Shown: positions 19,026 to 40,316, counted from the first letter of the stretch. The stretch is DNA of 64,000 nt from Dyella sp. GSA-30 (GCF_027924605.1 NZ_AP027042.1:4875524-4939523); one strand, 5' to 3'. Notes: generated from the letters alone by a model not told the origin. Numbers and translations: made by a program.

Positions 19026-19068
19026 AGGTTCTCTCCAGAAAGCGGATAGGCGAGCGCTTTGCAGCGCA

Positions 19069-19596
19069 TTAAGCCTTCTTAGCTTCCTTCAGGGTGATCT
19101 TCTCGCCGGAATAACGCACGCCCTTGCCCTTGTAGGGTTCCGGCGGACGATAACCACGGATCTTGGCAGCGACTTCGCCCACCAGCTGCTTGTCCGAACC
19201 CTTGATCAGGATTTCGGTCTGCGACGGGGTTTCGAGGCTGATGCCTTCCGGCGCCTTGAACACCACCGGGTGCGAAAAGCCCAGGCTGAGGTTCAGGTCC
19301 TTGCCGGCCATGGCAGCGCGGTAACCGACGCCGACCAGCTCGAGCTTGCGCTCGTAACCGTCGGACACGCCCTTGACCATGTTGGCCAACAGCGCACGCG
19401 CCGTACCGCCAAACTTGTCCTCGGCGCCTTCGGCAACCTGGATATTGACCGTGCCGTTATCGACGGCAACCGTGACGCCCGGCAGATGATGCGTGGACAG
19501 GGTGCCCTTGGGACCCTTCACCGAGATGCTGTTCTCGGCGACGTTCAGTTCCACGCCCTTCGGCAGCGAAATCGGCTTTTTGGCAACTCGAGACAT
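19069..19596 (-). CDS. rplF: 50S ribosomal protein L6
   Basis: 175 aa, two L6 repeats, starting [18 protein letters not shown]; the C-terminal signature [18 protein letters not shown] is intact. Located at the factor-binding side of the large subunit. 10 bp after rpsH. Confidence 0.98.
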   Translation of the reverse strand: MSRVAKKPISLPKGVELNVAENSISVKGPKGTLSTHHLPGVTVAVDNGTVNIQVAEGAEDKFGGTARALLANMVKGVSDGYERKLELVGVGYRAAMAGKDLNLSLGFSHPVVFKAPEGISLETPSQTEILIKGSDKQLVGEVAAKIRGYRPPEPYKGKGVRYSGEKITLKEAKKA

Positions 19597-19606
19597 CGGA
19601 AACTCC

Positions 19607-20002
19607 TTAAGCGACCATGCCGATGACTTCGCCGCCCAAGCCCTTGGCGCGAGCTTGCGCGTCGGTCAGCAGGCCTGCCGAAGTCGAGATAATGGAAATG
19701 CCCAGGCCGCCCAGGATCTTCGGCAATTCAGTCTTGCCGCGATACACGCGAAGGCCGGAACGGCTGATGCGCTCGATGCGCTCGATGGCCGGACGGCCTT
19801 CGAAATACTTCAGCTTGAGCTCGAGCACCGGCTTGCCCTCCTGAGTGGAGGTCTTGGCGTCGAGGATATAGCCCTCATTCTTCAGAAGGTTGGCCAGGGC
19901 CACCTTCATCTTTGACGACGGCATGCTTACGGCCTGCTTGCCCGTGAGCTGGGCATTGCGGATGCGCGTAAACAGATCGGCGATGGGATCAGTCATGCTC
20001 AT
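19607..20002 (-). CDS. rpsH: 30S ribosomal protein S8
   Basis: 131 aa central-domain 16S rRNA-binding protein ([19 protein letters not shown]-terminal [12 protein letters not shown]). ATG 20002 has GAAGGA 7 bases upstream; the alternative two codons on is less well placed. In E. coli S8 represses the spc operon by binding the rplE region. Here a 212-bp gap with a candidate promoter and hairpin separates rpsN from rpsH. Confidence 0.97.
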   Translation of the reverse strand: MSMTDPIADLFTRIRNAQLTGKQAVSMPSSKMKVALANLLKNEGYILDAKTSTQEGKPVLELKLKYFEGRPAIERIERISRSGLRVYRGKTELPKILGGLGISIISTSAGLLTDAQARAKGLGGEVIGMVA

Positions 20003-20100
20003 GAAAACATCCTTCAGAGTGCACCGATATCCGATAAAACCGGAAATCAATATTCGATTGTGAGCCGTAGAGACGGCGTTCTGCGTAACACAGACCGTCG

Positions 20101-20129
20101 ACTATAGCAGCTTTTCCAGCTTTTGCGAA
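20101..20129 (-). promoter_or_regulatory. Candidate internal promoter ahead of rpsH
   Basis: On the minus strand, TTCGCA (20124-20129), a 17-bp spacer and TATAGT (20101-20106). This lies in the 212-bp rpsN-rpsH gap, the widest within the S10-spc cluster, and would allow separate expression of rpsH through secY. Confidence 0.5.
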
Positions 20130-20152
20130 TAGCGGGGCAAAAGTCGCGTCAA

Positions 20153-20176
20153 CGGGGGCATGTCACCATGCCCCCG
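20153..20176 (-). terminator. Hairpin between rpsN and rpsH
   Basis: Perfect 10-bp stem CGGGGGCATG / CATGCCCCCG with a 4-base loop, 39 bp after rpsN. No T-run follows, so it may be a processing or stabilising structure; it lies just upstream of the candidate internal promoter. Confidence 0.45.
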
Positions 20177-20214
20177 CCGGTTAGGCGGGCCCGAAGGCCC
20201 TGCCCTCTTTGGTC

Positions 20215-20520
20215 TTACCAGCTGGCCTTACGCAGGCCAGGAACGTCGCCACGCATGGTGGCTTCGCGAAGCTTGTTACGGCCGAGGCCGAACTTCTGGT
20301 ACACAGCGCGCGGGCGGCCGGTCAGCGCACAGCGCGTACGCTGGCGGCTCGGGCTCGCATCACGCGGCAGTTTCTGCAGCTTGGTCTGAGCGTCCATCTT
20401 CTCCTCGTAGGAGGACTTGGGGCTCAGCACGATCGCCTTCAGTTCGGCGCGCTTGGCGGCGTACTTCTTGACGAGCTTGGTCCGCTTGAGGTCGCGGTTC
20501 ACCATGGAGGTCTTGGCCAT
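20215..20520 (-). CDS. rpsN: 30S ribosomal protein S14
   Basis: 101 aa, the long zinc-free (C-minus) S14 type, starting [20 protein letters not shown] and ending [11 protein letters not shown]. It binds the small-subunit head. 15 bp after rplE; the gap that follows is 212 bp. Confidence 0.98.
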   Translation of the reverse strand: MAKTSMVNRDLKRTKLVKKYAAKRAELKAIVLSPKSSYEEKMDAQTKLQKLPRDASPSRQRTRCALTGRPRAVYQKFGLGRNKLREATMRGDVPGLRKASW

Positions 20521-20535
20521 ATTCTCGCGACTCTC

Positions 20536-21075
20536 TTAGTTGCGGAACGGGAAGCTGAAAGCTTCCAGCAGCGCTTTGGCTTCTTCGTCGGTCTTGGCGG
20601 TGGTGGTGATGGAAATATCCATACCGCGCATCGCGTCGACAGCGTCGAAATCGATTTCCGGGAAGATGATCTGTTCCTTGATACCGAAGTTGTAGTTACC
20701 ACGGCCATCGAAGGCGCGACCCGACACGCCGCGGAAGTCGCGGGTACGGGGCAGCGAGATGTTGATCAGGCGATCCAGGAATTCCCACATCTGGGCGCGA
20801 CGCAAGGTGACCTTGCAGCCGATCGGCCAGCCATCGCGGATCTTGAACGAGGCAACGGACACGCGCGCCTTGGTCTGGATCGGCTTCTGGCCGGAGATCT
20901 TGGCCATGTCGGCCACGGCGTTCTCGAGCACTTTCTTGTTGCCCGCAGCTTCGCCCACGCCCATGTTCAGCGTGATCTTGGTGATGCGGGGAACCTGCAT
21001 CACGTTCTGGTAACCAAAACGCTCGGTGAGCTTCTGGATGACCTGGTCTTTATAAAAAGTTTCAAGGCGCGTCAT
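20536..21075 (-). CDS. rplE: 50S ribosomal protein L5
   Basis: 179 aa 5S rRNA-binding protein ([48 protein letters not shown]). Normal length. 12 bp after rplX. Confidence 0.98.
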   Translation of the reverse strand: MTRLETFYKDQVIQKLTERFGYQNVMQVPRITKITLNMGVGEAAGNKKVLENAVADMAKISGQKPIQTKARVSVASFKIRDGWPIGCKVTLRRAQMWEFLDRLINISLPRTRDFRGVSGRAFDGRGNYNFGIKEQIIFPEIDFDAVDAMRGMDISITTTAKTDEEAKALLEAFSFPFRN

Positions 21076-21087
21076 GACTTGTGTTCC

Positions 21088-21402
21088 TTACGCGTCCACG
21101 ACCTCGCCAGACGAACGGAACACGCGGACTTTGCGCTCATCTTCGAGCACCTTGAAGCCGACGCGTTCACCCTTGTTCGTGGCGGGGTTGAACAGCTGCA
21201 CATTAGAGATATGGATCGAAGCTTCACGCTCGACGATGCCGCCGGCCTGGTTGGCTTGCGGATTCGGCTTGGTGTGGCGCTTGACCAGGTTCACGTTGGA
21301 GACGAACACGCGATCGCCGTCAACGCGCAGCACGTCGCCGCGCTGGCCCTTGTTTTTGCCGGTGATCACGATGACCTGATCACCCTTGCGGATACGGTTC
21401 AT
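21088..21402 (-). CDS. rplX: 50S ribosomal protein L24
   Basis: 104 aa assembly-initiating 23S rRNA protein with the KOW segment [19 protein letters not shown]. 13 bp after rplN. Length is as in E. coli. Confidence 0.98.
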   Translation of the reverse strand: MNRIRKGDQVIVITGKNKGQRGDVLRVDGDRVFVSNVNLVKRHTKPNPQANQAGGIVEREASIHISNVQLFNPATNKGERVGFKVLEDERKVRVFRSSGEVVDA

Positions 21403-21415
21403 GGGTCTTCTCCGC

Positions 21416-21784
21416 TCAGAGCACTTCGGGTGCGAGCGAGACGATCTTCATGAACTTCTCGCTGCGCAGCTCACGAGTCACCGGCCCAAAGATACGGGTG
21501 CCGATCGGCTCGAGCTTGTTGTTGAGGAGCACCGCTGCATTGCCGTCGAAACGGATCAGCGAGCCATCGGGACGGCGCACACCCTTGGCGGTACGAACCA
21601 CCACGGCGTTGTACACCTCGCCCTTCTTTACCTTACCGCGCGGGATCGCATCCTTCACGGTGACCTTGATGACATCGCCGATGCCCGCGTAGCGACGCTT
21701 GGAGCCGCCGAGCACCTTGATGCACATCAGTTCTTTCGCGCCGCTGTTATCTGCTGCGGAAAGCGTGCTTTGCATCTGAATCAT
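21416..21784 (-). CDS. rplN: 50S ribosomal protein L14
   Basis: 122 aa, starting [19 protein letters not shown], with the family block [11 protein letters not shown] near the C-terminus. The ATG at 21784 gives the standard L14 start; a longer frame reading upstream encodes nothing L14-like. First gene of the spc group, 14 bp after rpsQ with no separate promoter visible. Confidence 0.98.
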   Translation of the reverse strand: MIQMQSTLSAADNSGAKELMCIKVLGGSKRRYAGIGDVIKVTVKDAIPRGKVKKGEVYNAVVVRTAKGVRRPDGSLIRFDGNAAVLLNNKLEPIGTRIFGPVTRELRSEKFMKIVSLAPEVL

Positions 21785-21798
21785 GTCTGCACCCTCCC

Positions 21799-22059
21799 TT
21801 AGACGCTGGCGCGCGTGACGATTTCGACCACGCGGTGATGCTTGGTCTTGGACAGCGGGCGGCACTCCGCGATACGCACCACGTCGCCTTCGTTCGCACC
21901 CAGCTCATCTTGCGCATGCAGCTTGGTCGAACGACGGACGATCTTGCCGAGCAGCGGATGCTGCACCTGGCGCTCGATCAGGACGGTAACCGTCTTGTCC
22001 ATCTTGTTACTGACGACACGACCCTCGAGGGTACGTGCCTGCTTTTGGTTGTCGCTCAT
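21799..22059 (-). CDS. rpsQ: 30S ribosomal protein S17
   Basis: 86 aa OB-fold 16S rRNA-binding protein ([36 protein letters not shown]). Last gene of the S10 group, 11 bp after rpmC. Confidence 0.98.
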   Translation of the reverse strand: MSDNQKQARTLEGRVVSNKMDKTVTVLIERQVQHPLLGKIVRRSTKLHAQDELGANEGDVVRIAECRPLSKTKHHRVVEIVTRASV

Positions 22060-22070
22060 ATCCGCCGTCC

Positions 22071-22256
22071 TTACTTCTTAGCGCCGAGCACGAACTTCGT
22101 GCGGGCGATGTCGCGCCGAACTCGGCGCAGCTGGTGCGGCTGATTGAGCTGGCCGGTGCCCTTTTGCATGCGCAGGTTGAACTGCTCCTTGCGCAGGTCC
22201 AGCAGGTGCTGCTTCAGCTCGTCGGCCGATTTCGTGTTCAAGTCTTTCATGGCCAT
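22071..22256 (-). CDS. rpmC: 50S ribosomal protein L29
   Basis: 61 aa two-helix protein near the tunnel exit ([19 protein letters not shown]). The ATG at 22256 shares one base with the rplP stop (TGATG), indicating coupling. An ATG two codons later and a GTG one codon earlier are alternatives. Confidence 0.95.
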   Translation of the reverse strand: MAMKDLNTKSADELKQHLLDLRKEQFNLRMQKGTGQLNQPHQLRRVRRDIARTKFVLGAKK

Positions 22257-22669
22257 CACATCACCGCCCGCGATACGAACTGGGTCTGCACCGACAGCTT
22301 GGCGGCGGCCAGGCGGAATGCCTCGCGTGCCGTTGCCTCGTCGACGCCCTCGATTTCATAGAGCATGCGGCCGGGCTGGATCGGAGCGACCCAGAATTCC
22401 ACGCCGCCCTTACCGGCGCCCATTCGGACCTCGATCGGCTTCTTGGTGATCGGCTTGTCCGGGAACACGCGGATCCACAATTTGCCGCCGCGCTTCACGA
22501 AACGGGTGATGCAACGACGTGCCGCTTCGATCTGGCGCGCGGTCAGCGCGCCGTGAGTGGTGGCCTTGAGGCCGTACTCACCGAAGCTCACGAGGTTGGA
22601 GCTGAAAGCCAGGCCGTCGTTACGGCCCTTGAACTGCTTACGGTATTTGGTTCGCTTGGGTTGCAACAT
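22256..22669 (-). CDS. rplP: 50S ribosomal protein L16
   Basis: 137 aa, starting [19 protein letters not shown], with the family block [20 protein letters not shown]. It organises the A-site region of 23S rRNA. 11 bp after rpsC; coupled to rpmC. Confidence 0.98.
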   Translation of the reverse strand: MLQPKRTKYRKQFKGRNDGLAFSSNLVSFGEYGLKATTHGALTARQIEAARRCITRFVKRGGKLWIRVFPDKPITKKPIEVRMGAGKGGVEFWVAPIQPGRMLYEIEGVDEATAREAFRLAAAKLSVQTQFVSRAVM

Positions 22670-22680
22670 GGCAACTCTCC

Positions 22681-23436
22681 TTACTTCGCTGCACGGTCGC
22701 GACGGCCTTCGCCATCACGACGCGATTCACGATCACGACGGCCCTCGCCACCTTCGCGGCGCGGCTGCTGCGACTGCTCTTCCTTCGACTCCTGGCCGAT
22801 CTGGGAAAGGTCGAAGATTTCGCCCTTGTAGACCCACACCTTGATGCCAATGATGCCGTAGGTGGTCTTCGCTTCCGCGAAGCCGTAGTCGATGTCCGCA
22901 CGCAGCGTATGAAGCGGCACGCGGCCCTCGCGGCTCCACTCGGAGCGAGCGATTTCGGCGCCGTTCAAACGACCGGACACGTTGATCTTGATACCGAGGG
23001 CGCCCAGGCGCATCGCGTTGCCGACCGAGCGCTTCATGGCGCGGCGGAACATGATGCGACGCTCGAGCTGCTGCGCGATCGACTCGGCGACCAGCTGAGC
23101 GTCGAGCTCCGGCTTGCGCACCTCGTTGACGTTGATGTGCGCCGGAACGCCCATCAGCTGGCTGACTTCCTTACGCAGCTTCTCGATATCCTCGCCCTTC
23201 TTGCCGATCACCACGCCCGGACGGGCGGTGTGGATCGTCACGCGTGCGGTCTTGGCCGGACGCTCGATCTGGATCTTCGAGATGCCGGCGGCTGCCAGCT
23301 TCTTGCGCAGCATCTCGCGGACCTTAAGGTCGGCAGCGAGGTACTTGGCGTAATCGCCCTTATTGGCGTACCACTTCGAGTTCCAGTCCTTGGCGATACC
23401 GAGGCGGATACCGATTGGATTAACTTTGTGACCCAT
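22681..23436 (-). CDS. rpsC: 30S ribosomal protein S3
   Basis: 251 aa with KH RNA-binding domain (about 38-107; [20 protein letters not shown]) and the S3 C-terminal domain to about residue 210. The last 40 residues form an Arg/Glu/Gly-rich charged tail of tandem [12 protein letters not shown]-like units, longer than in E. coli S3 (233 aa). This tail is probably flexible and variable between species. Confidence 0.98.
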   Translation of the reverse strand: MGHKVNPIGIRLGIAKDWNSKWYANKGDYAKYLAADLKVREMLRKKLAAAGISKIQIERPAKTARVTIHTARPGVVIGKKGEDIEKLRKEVSQLMGVPAHINVNEVRKPELDAQLVAESIAQQLERRIMFRRAMKRSVGNAMRLGALGIKINVSGRLNGAEIARSEWSREGRVPLHTLRADIDYGFAEAKTTYGIIGIKVWVYKGEIFDLSQIGQESKEEQSQQPRREGGEGRRDRESRRDGEGRRDRAAK

Positions 23437-23448
23437 CGTCTATATCCC

Positions 23449-23784
23449 TCAGTTACCAACGACCACAGTGATGTGGCTGGTGCGCTTCAAGATGCGCGAA
23501 CCGCGGCCTTTGGCGCGGGCATACATACGCTTCATCGCCGGACCTTCGTCCACGAAGATGCTCGAGACCTTCAGCTCGTCCACATCAGCGCCGAGGTTGT
23601 TCTCGGCGTTGGCGACGGCCGACAGCAGCACCTTGCGAACGAGGTGTGCGGCCTTCTTGTTGGTGAACTGGAGCACGTCGCTGGCACGGCCCACGGGCAA
23701 ACCGCGGACCAGGTCAGCTACCAGGCGTGCCTTCTGCGCTGAGATGCGAGCGCTGCGCAGGATCGCTTTGGCTTCGGTGCTCAT
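23449..23784 (-). CDS. rplV: 50S ribosomal protein L22
   Basis: 111 aa tunnel protein with the extended hairpin segment ([20 protein letters not shown]). The ATG at 23784 overlaps the rpsS stop by one base (TGATG), so rpsS-rplV are coupled; a GTG one codon earlier is the alternative. Confidence 0.97.
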   Translation of the reverse strand: MSTEAKAILRSARISAQKARLVADLVRGLPVGRASDVLQFTNKKAAHLVRKVLLSAVANAENNLGADVDELKVSSIFVDEGPAMKRMYARAKGRGSRILKRTSHITVVVGN

Positions 23785-24056
23785 CACTTGCCCTTCTTAT
23801 CGCCGCCATGGCCCTTGAAAGTGCGGGTCACCGCGAACTCGCCGAGCTTATGCCCGACCATGTTCTCGTTGACGAGCACCGGCACGTGCTGGCGACCGTT
23901 GTGGATGGCGATGGTCAATCCCACCATTTCCGGCAGGATCATGGAGCGGCGCGACCAGGTCTTGATCGGACGCTTGTTGTTAGTGGAAACCGCAGCTTCC
24001 ACCTTCTTCACGAGGTGAAGGTCGACGAACGGACCTTTCTTCAATGAACGCGGCAT
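23784..24056 (-). CDS. rpsS: 30S ribosomal protein S19
   Basis: 90 aa small-subunit head protein, starting [19 protein letters not shown], with [19 protein letters not shown] intact. 12 bp after rplB; coupled to rplV. Confidence 0.98.
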   Translation of the reverse strand: MPRSLKKGPFVDLHLVKKVEAAVSTNNKRPIKTWSRRSMILPEMVGLTIAIHNGRQHVPVLVNENMVGHKLGEFAVTRTFKGHGGDKKGK

Positions 24057-24068
24057 GACGGTTTCCTA

Positions 24069-24890
24069 TTACTTGCGACGACGCACGATGAACTGCTGTG
24101 TGCGCTTGTTGTTACGGGTCTTGTAGCCCTTGGCCGGCGTGCCCCACGGGCTGACCGGATGACGGCCGCCGGAGGTCTTGCCTTCACCACCGCCATGCGG
24201 ATGGTCGACCGGGTTCATGACTACACCGCGGACGGTCGGGCGAATACCCTGCCAGCGCTTCTTACCGGCCTTGCCCAGCTTCTTCAGGCTGTGCTCGCCG
24301 TTGCCGACTTCGCCGATGGTGGCGCGGCAGTCGACCGGCACGCGGCGCATTTCGCCGGAGCGCAGACGCAGCGTGGCATAACCGGATTCACGAGCGACCA
24401 GCTGAACCGAGGCACCAGCGGAGCGTGCGATCTGCGCACCCTTGCCCGGCTTCATCTCGATGCAGTGGATCGTGCTACCGACCGGGATATTGCGCAGCGG
24501 CAGGCTGTTGCCGGCCTTGATCGGCGCATCGGTACCCGACACCAGGCGGTCGCCCACCTGCACGCCCTTGGGCGCGATGATGTAGCGGCGCTCGCCATCG
24601 GCGTAGCACAGCAGCGCGATGTGCGCAGTGCGGTTCGGATCGTACTCGATACGCTCGACCTTGGCGGCAATGCTTTCCTTGTCGCGCTTGAAGTCGATGA
24701 TGCGGTAGGCCTGCTTGTGACCGCCGCCGCGATGACGAATGGTGATGCGACCATAGTGGTTACGGCCACCCGTCTTGGACTGCGATTCGGTCAACGGCGC
24801 GTACGGCGCGCCCTTGTGCAGGCCCGGGGTGTGCACACTTACCGAGTCGCGACGACCGGGAGAAGTGGGCTTGTGGTTAATTAATGCCAT
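24069..24890 (-). CDS. rplB: 50S ribosomal protein L2
   Basis: 273 aa peptidyl-transferase-centre protein; the invariant C-terminal block [20 protein letters not shown] is present, including the functionally important His. Length equals the E. coli protein. 17 bp after rplW. Confidence 0.99.
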   Translation of the reverse strand: MALINHKPTSPGRRDSVSVHTPGLHKGAPYAPLTESQSKTGGRNHYGRITIRHRGGGHKQAYRIIDFKRDKESIAAKVERIEYDPNRTAHIALLCYADGERRYIIAPKGVQVGDRLVSGTDAPIKAGNSLPLRNIPVGSTIHCIEMKPGKGAQIARSAGASVQLVARESGYATLRLRSGEMRRVPVDCRATIGEVGNGEHSLKKLGKAGKKRWQGIRPTVRGVVMNPVDHPHGGGEGKTSGGRHPVSPWGTPAKGYKTRNNKRTQQFIVRRRK

Positions 24891-24907
24891 CTCACAAAAC
24901 TCCTGGC

Positions 24908-25201
24908 TCAGGCCTTGGCGGACACGTCGATGGTGTGACCATCGGCGAGACGCACATAGGCCTTGCGCTTGCCCTGACGGTTGCCGGCGCGGAAACGGAA
25001 GGACTTGACCTTGCCCTTGGCGTTGACGAGGTTCACCTGCTCGACCTTGACGTCGAACATGGCTTCCACCGCTGCGCGGACATCAGCCTTCGTTGCCTCG
25101 GGGGCCACCACGAAAACGTATTGATTGCTCTCGGCCAGACGAGCAGCCTTTTCGGAGATGTGCGGCGCGCGCAGCGTGTTGAGAATGCGTTCGTTGCTCA
25201 T
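24908..25201 (-). CDS. rplW: 50S ribosomal protein L23
   Basis: 97 aa tunnel-exit protein that docks trigger factor and SRP ([20 protein letters not shown]). ATG 25201 overlaps the rplD stop by 4 bp (ATGA). A GTG/ATG three codons upstream would lie deeper in rplD and is not needed. Confidence 0.97.
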   Translation of the reverse strand: MSNERILNTLRAPHISEKAARLAESNQYVFVVAPEATKADVRAAVEAMFDVKVEQVNLVNAKGKVKSFRFRAGNRQGKRKAYVRLADGHTIDVSAKA

Positions 25202-25800
25202 GCCAGCCACTCCTCGACCTTCTTCACCGCCTCGACCGTCATGACGATGTGATCGGAACCGACCAGGCTAACCGGGTTCAGCGCCAACACGTCGACGACA
25301 TGGAGGTAGGGGATGTTACGGGCGGCCAGGTAGAGCGCTTCGTTGGCATCTTCCGACACCAGCAACACGCGACCGGACACCTCGAGCTCAGCCATCTTGG
25401 CGATCATCGTCTTGGTCTTGGGAGCGTCGATGCCGAAGCTTTCGACGACCTTCAAACGACCCTGACGATTCAGCTCCGCGAGAATGGAGCGGATCGCGAC
25501 GCGATAGGCCTTGCGGTTGACTTTCTGTTCGAAGCTGCGCGGCTTGGCGGCAAAGGTGACACCACCGCCGATAAAGATCGGAGCGCGATAGTCGCCGTGA
25601 CGAGCGCCGCCGCCCTTCTGCTTCTTGAACTTCTTGGTGGTACCCGACATCTCACCGCGCGACAGCTGCGCCTTGGTACCGGCGCGACCGCCGGCCTGGT
25701 AAGCGACGACTACCTGATGGATCAGGGCCTTCTTGAGCTCTGCGCCGAACACTTCGTCCGACACGCTGAGCGGCTTGGCACCAATGACATTCAATTCCAT
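25198..25800 (-). CDS. rplD: 50S ribosomal protein L4
   Basis: 200 aa, starting [19 protein letters not shown] with GGAGAG upstream of the ATG. The internal tunnel-lining loop ([20 protein letters not shown]) is intact. L4 is the feedback regulator of the S10 operon in enterobacteria; the long leader before rpsJ leaves room for some such control here, but the mechanism is not shown. Confidence 0.98.
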   Translation of the reverse strand: MELNVIGAKPLSVSDEVFGAELKKALIHQVVVAYQAGGRAGTKAQLSRGEMSGTTKKFKKQKGGGARHGDYRAPIFIGGGVTFAAKPRSFEQKVNRKAYRVAIRSILAELNRQGRLKVVESFGIDAPKTKTMIAKMAELEVSGRVLLVSEDANEALYLAARNIPYLHVVDVLALNPVSLVGSDHIVMTVEAVKKVEEWLA

Positions 25801-25811
25801 GGTGTCTCTCC

Positions 25812-26453
25812 TCAACCCTTGGTCGTCGGACGGATGACGACGTCGCCGCCGGTAGCACCCGGCACGGCGCCCTTCACCGCGATCAAATGACGCTCGGCGT
25901 CCACCTTGACCACTTCCAGGCCCTGCTGCGTGCGATTGACCGCACCCATGTGACCGGCCATCTTCTTGCCCGGGAACACGCGGCCTGGGGTCTGACGCTG
26001 ACCGATAGAACCCGGCGCGCGATGCGACAGCGAGTTACCGTGGGTGGCGTCACCCATGCTGAAGTTGTGGCGCTTGATGGCACCCTGGAAGCCCTTGCCC
26101 TTCGACACGCCGGCGACGTCAACGATCTGACCCACCTGGAACACGTCGTCGGCCTTGATCTCGGCGCCCACGCTGTACTTGCCGAGATCGTCGGCAGACA
26201 CGCGGAACTCCCACAGACCACGACCTGGCTCAACCTTCGCCTTGGCGTAGTGACCCTTCAGCGGCGCGGTCAGCAGATTGGCGCGCTTGGCACCCACTGC
26301 AACCTGCACGGCGCTGTAACCATCGTTATCTTCCGTCTTCAGCTGCGTAACGCGATTCGGGGTGGCTTCAATCAGCGTCACCGGAATCGAGCGTCCATCT
26401 TCAGTGAAGAGTCGGCTCATGCCGCACTTGCGGCCAACTAGTCCGATACTCAT
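25812..26453 (-). CDS. rplC: 50S ribosomal protein L3
   Basis: 213 aa, starting [20 protein letters not shown]; the central extension with the methylatable Gln region ([20 protein letters not shown]) reaches toward the peptidyl-transferase centre. 20 bp after rpsJ. An in-frame start eight codons earlier would add non-L3 residues. Confidence 0.98.
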   Translation of the reverse strand: MSIGLVGRKCGMSRLFTEDGRSIPVTLIEATPNRVTQLKTEDNDGYSAVQVAVGAKRANLLTAPLKGHYAKAKVEPGRGLWEFRVSADDLGKYSVGAEIKADDVFQVGQIVDVAGVSKGKGFQGAIKRHNFSMGDATHGNSLSHRAPGSIGQRQTPGRVFPGKKMAGHMGAVNRTQQGLEVVKVDAERHLIAVKGAVPGATGGDVVIRPTTKG

Positions 26454-26473
26454 GTTCGTATCCTGTCTATCGC

Positions 26474-26785
26474 TCAACCGAGCTTGATCTGAACGTCTAC
26501 GCCAGCGGCGAGATCAAGCTTCATGAGCGCGTCCACGGTCTTGTCGTTGGGGTCAACGATATCGAGCACTCGCTTGTGCGTACGGGTTTCGTACTGGTCG
26601 CGAGCATCTTTGTCGACGTGCGGCGACACCAGAATGGTGTAGCGCTCGATCTTGGTCGGAAGCGGGATCGGGCCGAGAACCGTAGCGCCAGTGCGCTTGG
26701 CCGTCTCGACGATCTCGCTGGCCGAACGGTCGATCAGACGATGATCGAACGCTTTGAGCCGAATGCGAATCTTTTGGTTCGCCAT
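26474..26785 (-). CDS. rpsJ: 30S ribosomal protein S10
   Basis: 103 aa ([39 protein letters not shown]). Small-subunit head protein that also, as NusE, joins NusB in antitermination complexes. First gene of the S10 cluster, preceded by a leader of about 310 nt. Confidence 0.99.
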   Translation of the reverse strand: MANQKIRIRLKAFDHRLIDRSASEIVETAKRTGATVLGPIPLPTKIERYTILVSPHVDKDARDQYETRTHKRVLDIVDPNDKTVDALMKLDLAAGVDVQIKLG

Positions 26786-27094
26786 AAACCGTGTCCTGTT
26801 ATCAAAAGAACGTTATGTGATCCGAGGTGGCTTCTCACCGCCTCGCACAACCCAGTACTGCATTTACTGCAAAGAGCCCCCTGTAAAACCACATCAGGAA
26901 GACCCCAAAACGCCGGGCAGGCCGTTAACCGGCCTGCCCAGACGGGAAACATTCGCGAAAACACACAGATCGTCAGAGACTTAGCTCGAGACCGGGTATC
27001 CCCGCAACAATCCATGTAAGCGAACTCGAAGCGCCATCCTTGGGCCTCATTTCGCGGTGTGCCGGGTAGCTTTGAAGGCTATCTGGCTAGGTAA
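26786..27094 (-). promoter_or_regulatory. S10 operon leader with terminator-like hairpin
   Basis: Untranslated region of about 310 nt between the candidate S10 promoter and rpsJ. It contains no ORF that looks real. The main structure is a 10-bp stem GGGCAGGCCG / CGGCCTGCCC at 26915-26939 (loop of 5), followed on the minus strand by GGCGTTTTGGGG. This could act as an attenuator. Homology to the enterobacterial L4-binding S10 leader is not evident by eye. Confidence 0.55.
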
Positions 27095-27101
27095 CTTTGC
27101 A

Positions 27102-27130
27102 ACTATAGCGTAACTTTTCGGGCGCCGCAA
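27102..27130 (-). promoter_or_regulatory. Candidate S10 operon promoter
   Basis: On the minus strand, TTGCGG (27125-27130), a 17-bp spacer and TATAGT (27102-27107). It lies just after the tuf terminator in the same direction, so the S10 cluster appears to be transcribed separately from the str operon. Confidence 0.65.
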
Positions 27131-27189
27131 GCAGTCGCTAAGGAAAGATGCCCTACACGCCAATCGGGGATCGTCGCCCTACCCTTTGA

Positions 27190-27215
27190 AAAAAGAAGCC
27201 GCCCACTAGGGCGGC
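27190..27215 (-). terminator. Terminator after the first tuf gene
   Basis: Stem GCCGCCC / GGGCGGC (27198-27204 with 27209-27215) and, on the minus strand, a following TTCTTTTTT. It lies 25 bp after the tuf stop and closes the rpsL-rpsG-fusA-tuf unit. Confidence 0.92.
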
Positions 27216-27240
27216 CTCTCCATAGCCTGAGCTACGAAAC

Positions 27241-28431
27241 TTACTTGACGATCTTGGCAACCACGCCGGCGCCGACGGTGCGGCCGCCTTCGCGGATCGC
27301 GAAACGCAGGCCTTCACTCATCGCGATCGGGTGGATCAGGCTCACCGTGATCTTCACGTTGTCGCCCGGCATCACCATCTCCGTGCCTTCCGGCAACTTG
27401 ATCGCACCGGTCACGTCCGTCGTACGGAAGTAGAACTGCGGGCGGTAGTTGCTGAAGAACGGGGTATGGCGACCGCCTTCGTCCTTCGACAGCACGTAGA
27501 TCTCGGCCTCGAAGTCCGTGTGCGGGGTGATCGAACCCGGCTTGGCCAACACCTGGCCACGCTCGACGTCGTCACGCTTCAGACCACGCAACAGCAGACC
27601 GGCGTTGTCGCCTGCCTGGCCCTGGTCCAGCAGCTTGCGGAACATTTCGATACCGGTCACCGTGGTCTTCTGGGTCGGACGAATACCGACCACTTCCACT
27701 TCGTCACCGACCTTGATGATGCCCGTCTCGATACGACCGGTCACCACCGTGCCGCGACCCGAGATCGAGAACACGTCTTCCACCGGCATCACGAACGACT
27801 TGTCCAGCGCACGCACCGGCTCCGGAATGTAGCTGTCCAGTGCGTCCACCAGCTTGATGATCGCCGGCACGCCCATGTCCGACTGGTCACCTTCCAGCGC
27901 CTTACGCGCCGAACCGGTCACGATCGGGGTGTCGTCGCCCGGGAACTCGTACTTCGACAGCAGCTCGCGCACTTCCATCTCGACCAGCTCGAGCAGCTCG
28001 GCGTCGTCCACCAGGTCCGCCTTGTTCAGGAAGACCACGATGTACGGCACGCCCACCTGGCGCGACAGCAGAATGTGCTCGCGCGTCTGCGGCATCGGGC
28101 CGTCCGCGGCCGAGCACACCAGGATCGCGCCGTCCATCTGCGCCGCACCCGTGATCATGTTCTTCACATAGTCAGCGTGGCCGGGGCAATCGACGTGGGC
28201 GTAGTGGCGGATCGGCGATTCGTATTCGACGTGTGCGGTCGAAATCGTGATGCCGCGCGCCTTCTCTTCCGGCGCCGCGTCAATCGCGTCATATGCCTTG
28301 AATTCACCACCGAAACGCTCTGCACCGACCTTCGTCAGCGCTGCCGTCAGCGTCGTCTTGCCGTGGTCGACGTGGCCAATCGTGCCTACGTTAACGTGCG
28401 GCTTGCTGCGCTCGAATTTACCCTTTGCCAT
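27241..28431 (-). CDS. tuf: Elongation factor Tu (first copy, str operon)
   Basis: 396 aa GTPase delivering aminoacyl-tRNA to the ribosome. G motifs [21 protein letters not shown] and GSARKAL are intact, followed by the two beta-barrel domains ending [14 protein letters not shown]. It is the last gene of the str operon, 51 bp after fusA. It differs from the second copy at 44303-45493 at seven residues by eye comparison. Confidence 0.99.
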   Translation of the reverse strand: MAKGKFERSKPHVNVGTIGHVDHGKTTLTAALTKVGAERFGGEFKAYDAIDAAPEEKARGITISTAHVEYESPIRHYAHVDCPGHADYVKNMITGAAQMDGAILVCSAADGPMPQTREHILLSRQVGVPYIVVFLNKADLVDDAELLELVEMEVRELLSKYEFPGDDTPIVTGSARKALEGDQSDMGVPAIIKLVDALDSYIPEPVRALDKSFVMPVEDVFSISGRGTVVTGRIETGIIKVGDEVEVVGIRPTQKTTVTGIEMFRKLLDQGQAGDNAGLLLRGLKRDDVERGQVLAKPGSITPHTDFEAEIYVLSKDEGGRHTPFFSNYRPQFYFRTTDVTGAIKLPEGTEMVMPGDNVKITVSLIHPIAMSEGLRFAIREGGRTVGAGVVAKIVK

Positions 28432-28482
28432 GACTCAAAACCTCTAAAAAAGAACTGTTATAAGGGGAAAAGAAAAGCCCTA

Positions 28483-30612
<2,130 letters not shown>

Positions 30613-30636
30613 GGTCCTAAACCTCTACTTTGTTAC

Positions 30637-31104
30637 TTACCAACGGTAATGCGAGAACGCCTTGTTGGCTTCGGCCATGCGATGCGTTTCTTCACGCTTC
30701 TTGATGGCACCACCACGGTTTTCCGAGGCTTCCAGCAGTTCGGCAGCAAGCTTACGCGGCATCGAGGTCTCGCCACGCTTACGGGCGGCATCGATGACCC
30801 AACGCATGGCCAGAGCCATACGACGGCCCGGACGCACTTCGACGGGCACCTGGTAGGTGGCACCACCGACGCGGCGGGACTTGACCTCGACGGCCGGAGC
30901 GACGTTGCCCAGGGCCTTCTCGACCAGGGAAACCGGCTCGGCGTTCTTTTCGCCCAGATGGGTCAGCGCGCCGTAGACGATGCTTTCGGCGACCGACTTC
31001 TTGCCGCTCTTCATCACCATGTTGATGAAGCGAGCGATCAGCTGGCTGCCGTGCTTGGGATCGGGCAGAACCAGACGGGCGGGATGTGAACCTTTACGCG
31101 ACAT
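30637..31104 (-). CDS. rpsG: 30S ribosomal protein S7
   Basis: 155 aa head-assembly protein ([36 protein letters not shown]). In E. coli S7 represses the str operon by binding the rpsL-rpsG gap; here that gap is only 18 bp, too short for the E. coli-type site, so control if present must lie elsewhere, for example in the rpsL leader. Confidence 0.98.
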   Translation of the reverse strand: MSRKGSHPARLVLPDPKHGSQLIARFINMVMKSGKKSVAESIVYGALTHLGEKNAEPVSLVEKALGNVAPAVEVKSRRVGGATYQVPVEVRPGRRMALAMRWVIDAARKRGETSMPRKLAAELLEASENRGGAIKKREETHRMAEANKAFSHYRW

Positions 31105-31122
31105 GTTGGGTGTCCTTTGCTC

Positions 31123-31497
<375 letters not shown>

Positions 31498-31523
31498 GCG
31501 AAACTTTTCCTGGGAAACATAAA

Positions 31524-31550
31524 GGCAGACCGAATCAGCTCGGCCTGCCA
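31524..31550 (-). terminator. Terminator-like hairpin in the rpsL leader
   Basis: On the minus strand GGCAGGCCGA pairs with TCGGTCTGCC (one G-U pair) around a short loop, followed by TTTATGTTT. It sits between the candidate promoter and the rpsL start, so it could attenuate the str operon or serve as a protein-binding site. Confidence 0.6.
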
Positions 31551-31560
31551 AGAAGCGGGA

Positions 31561-31589
31561 ATTTAACATGCGTGGCTTGCACCAGGCAA
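31561..31589 (-). promoter_or_regulatory. Candidate str operon promoter
   Basis: On the minus strand, TTGCCT (31584-31589), a 17-bp spacer and TTAAAT (31561-31566), about 65 bp upstream of rpsL. It lies in the 174-bp rpoC-rpsL gap, where no convincing rpoC terminator with a T-run is visible, so some readthrough from rpoC is possible. Confidence 0.55.
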
Positions 31590-31671
31590 GCTAACGCCCT
31601 GCCATCCCTGACTCGAACACGAGGTGCTTCCTTGCACCTCATTTCGTTTGTTTTAAGCCCTATATCGGGGC

Positions 31672-35883
<4,212 letters not shown>

Positions 35884-35908
35884 TGCATAAGCTCCTGTAA
35901 CCCGCGGG

Positions 35909-40069
<4,161 letters not shown>

Positions 40070-40316
40070 GGTAGGTGACGCCTCGGTTCGCAGTGGCGCC
40101 GGTGGTGCACACACCGGCTGAATTGAAAAACTGGATCTGCATACCGTCCGACCGGGTGTGCTGCCCTACGAACGGTGCATCAAAAGACATGAGTCAAAGG
40201 CCGATCCAAAGCCTTTCAGTGCTGCCTTTTGCTGCGTTGCTACGGTGATGCGTGATTCACTTTCTGTCCCGGTGACGCCAGGCCCCATAGACGGCCTTTC
40301 GTAACAGGGAAAGCCC

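Noticed and set aside
31621-31640. Hairpin GAGGTGC/GCACCTC after rpoC as an rpoBC terminator
   Set aside because: The stem is only 7 bp and the T-rich side lies on the wrong strand for leftward termination.
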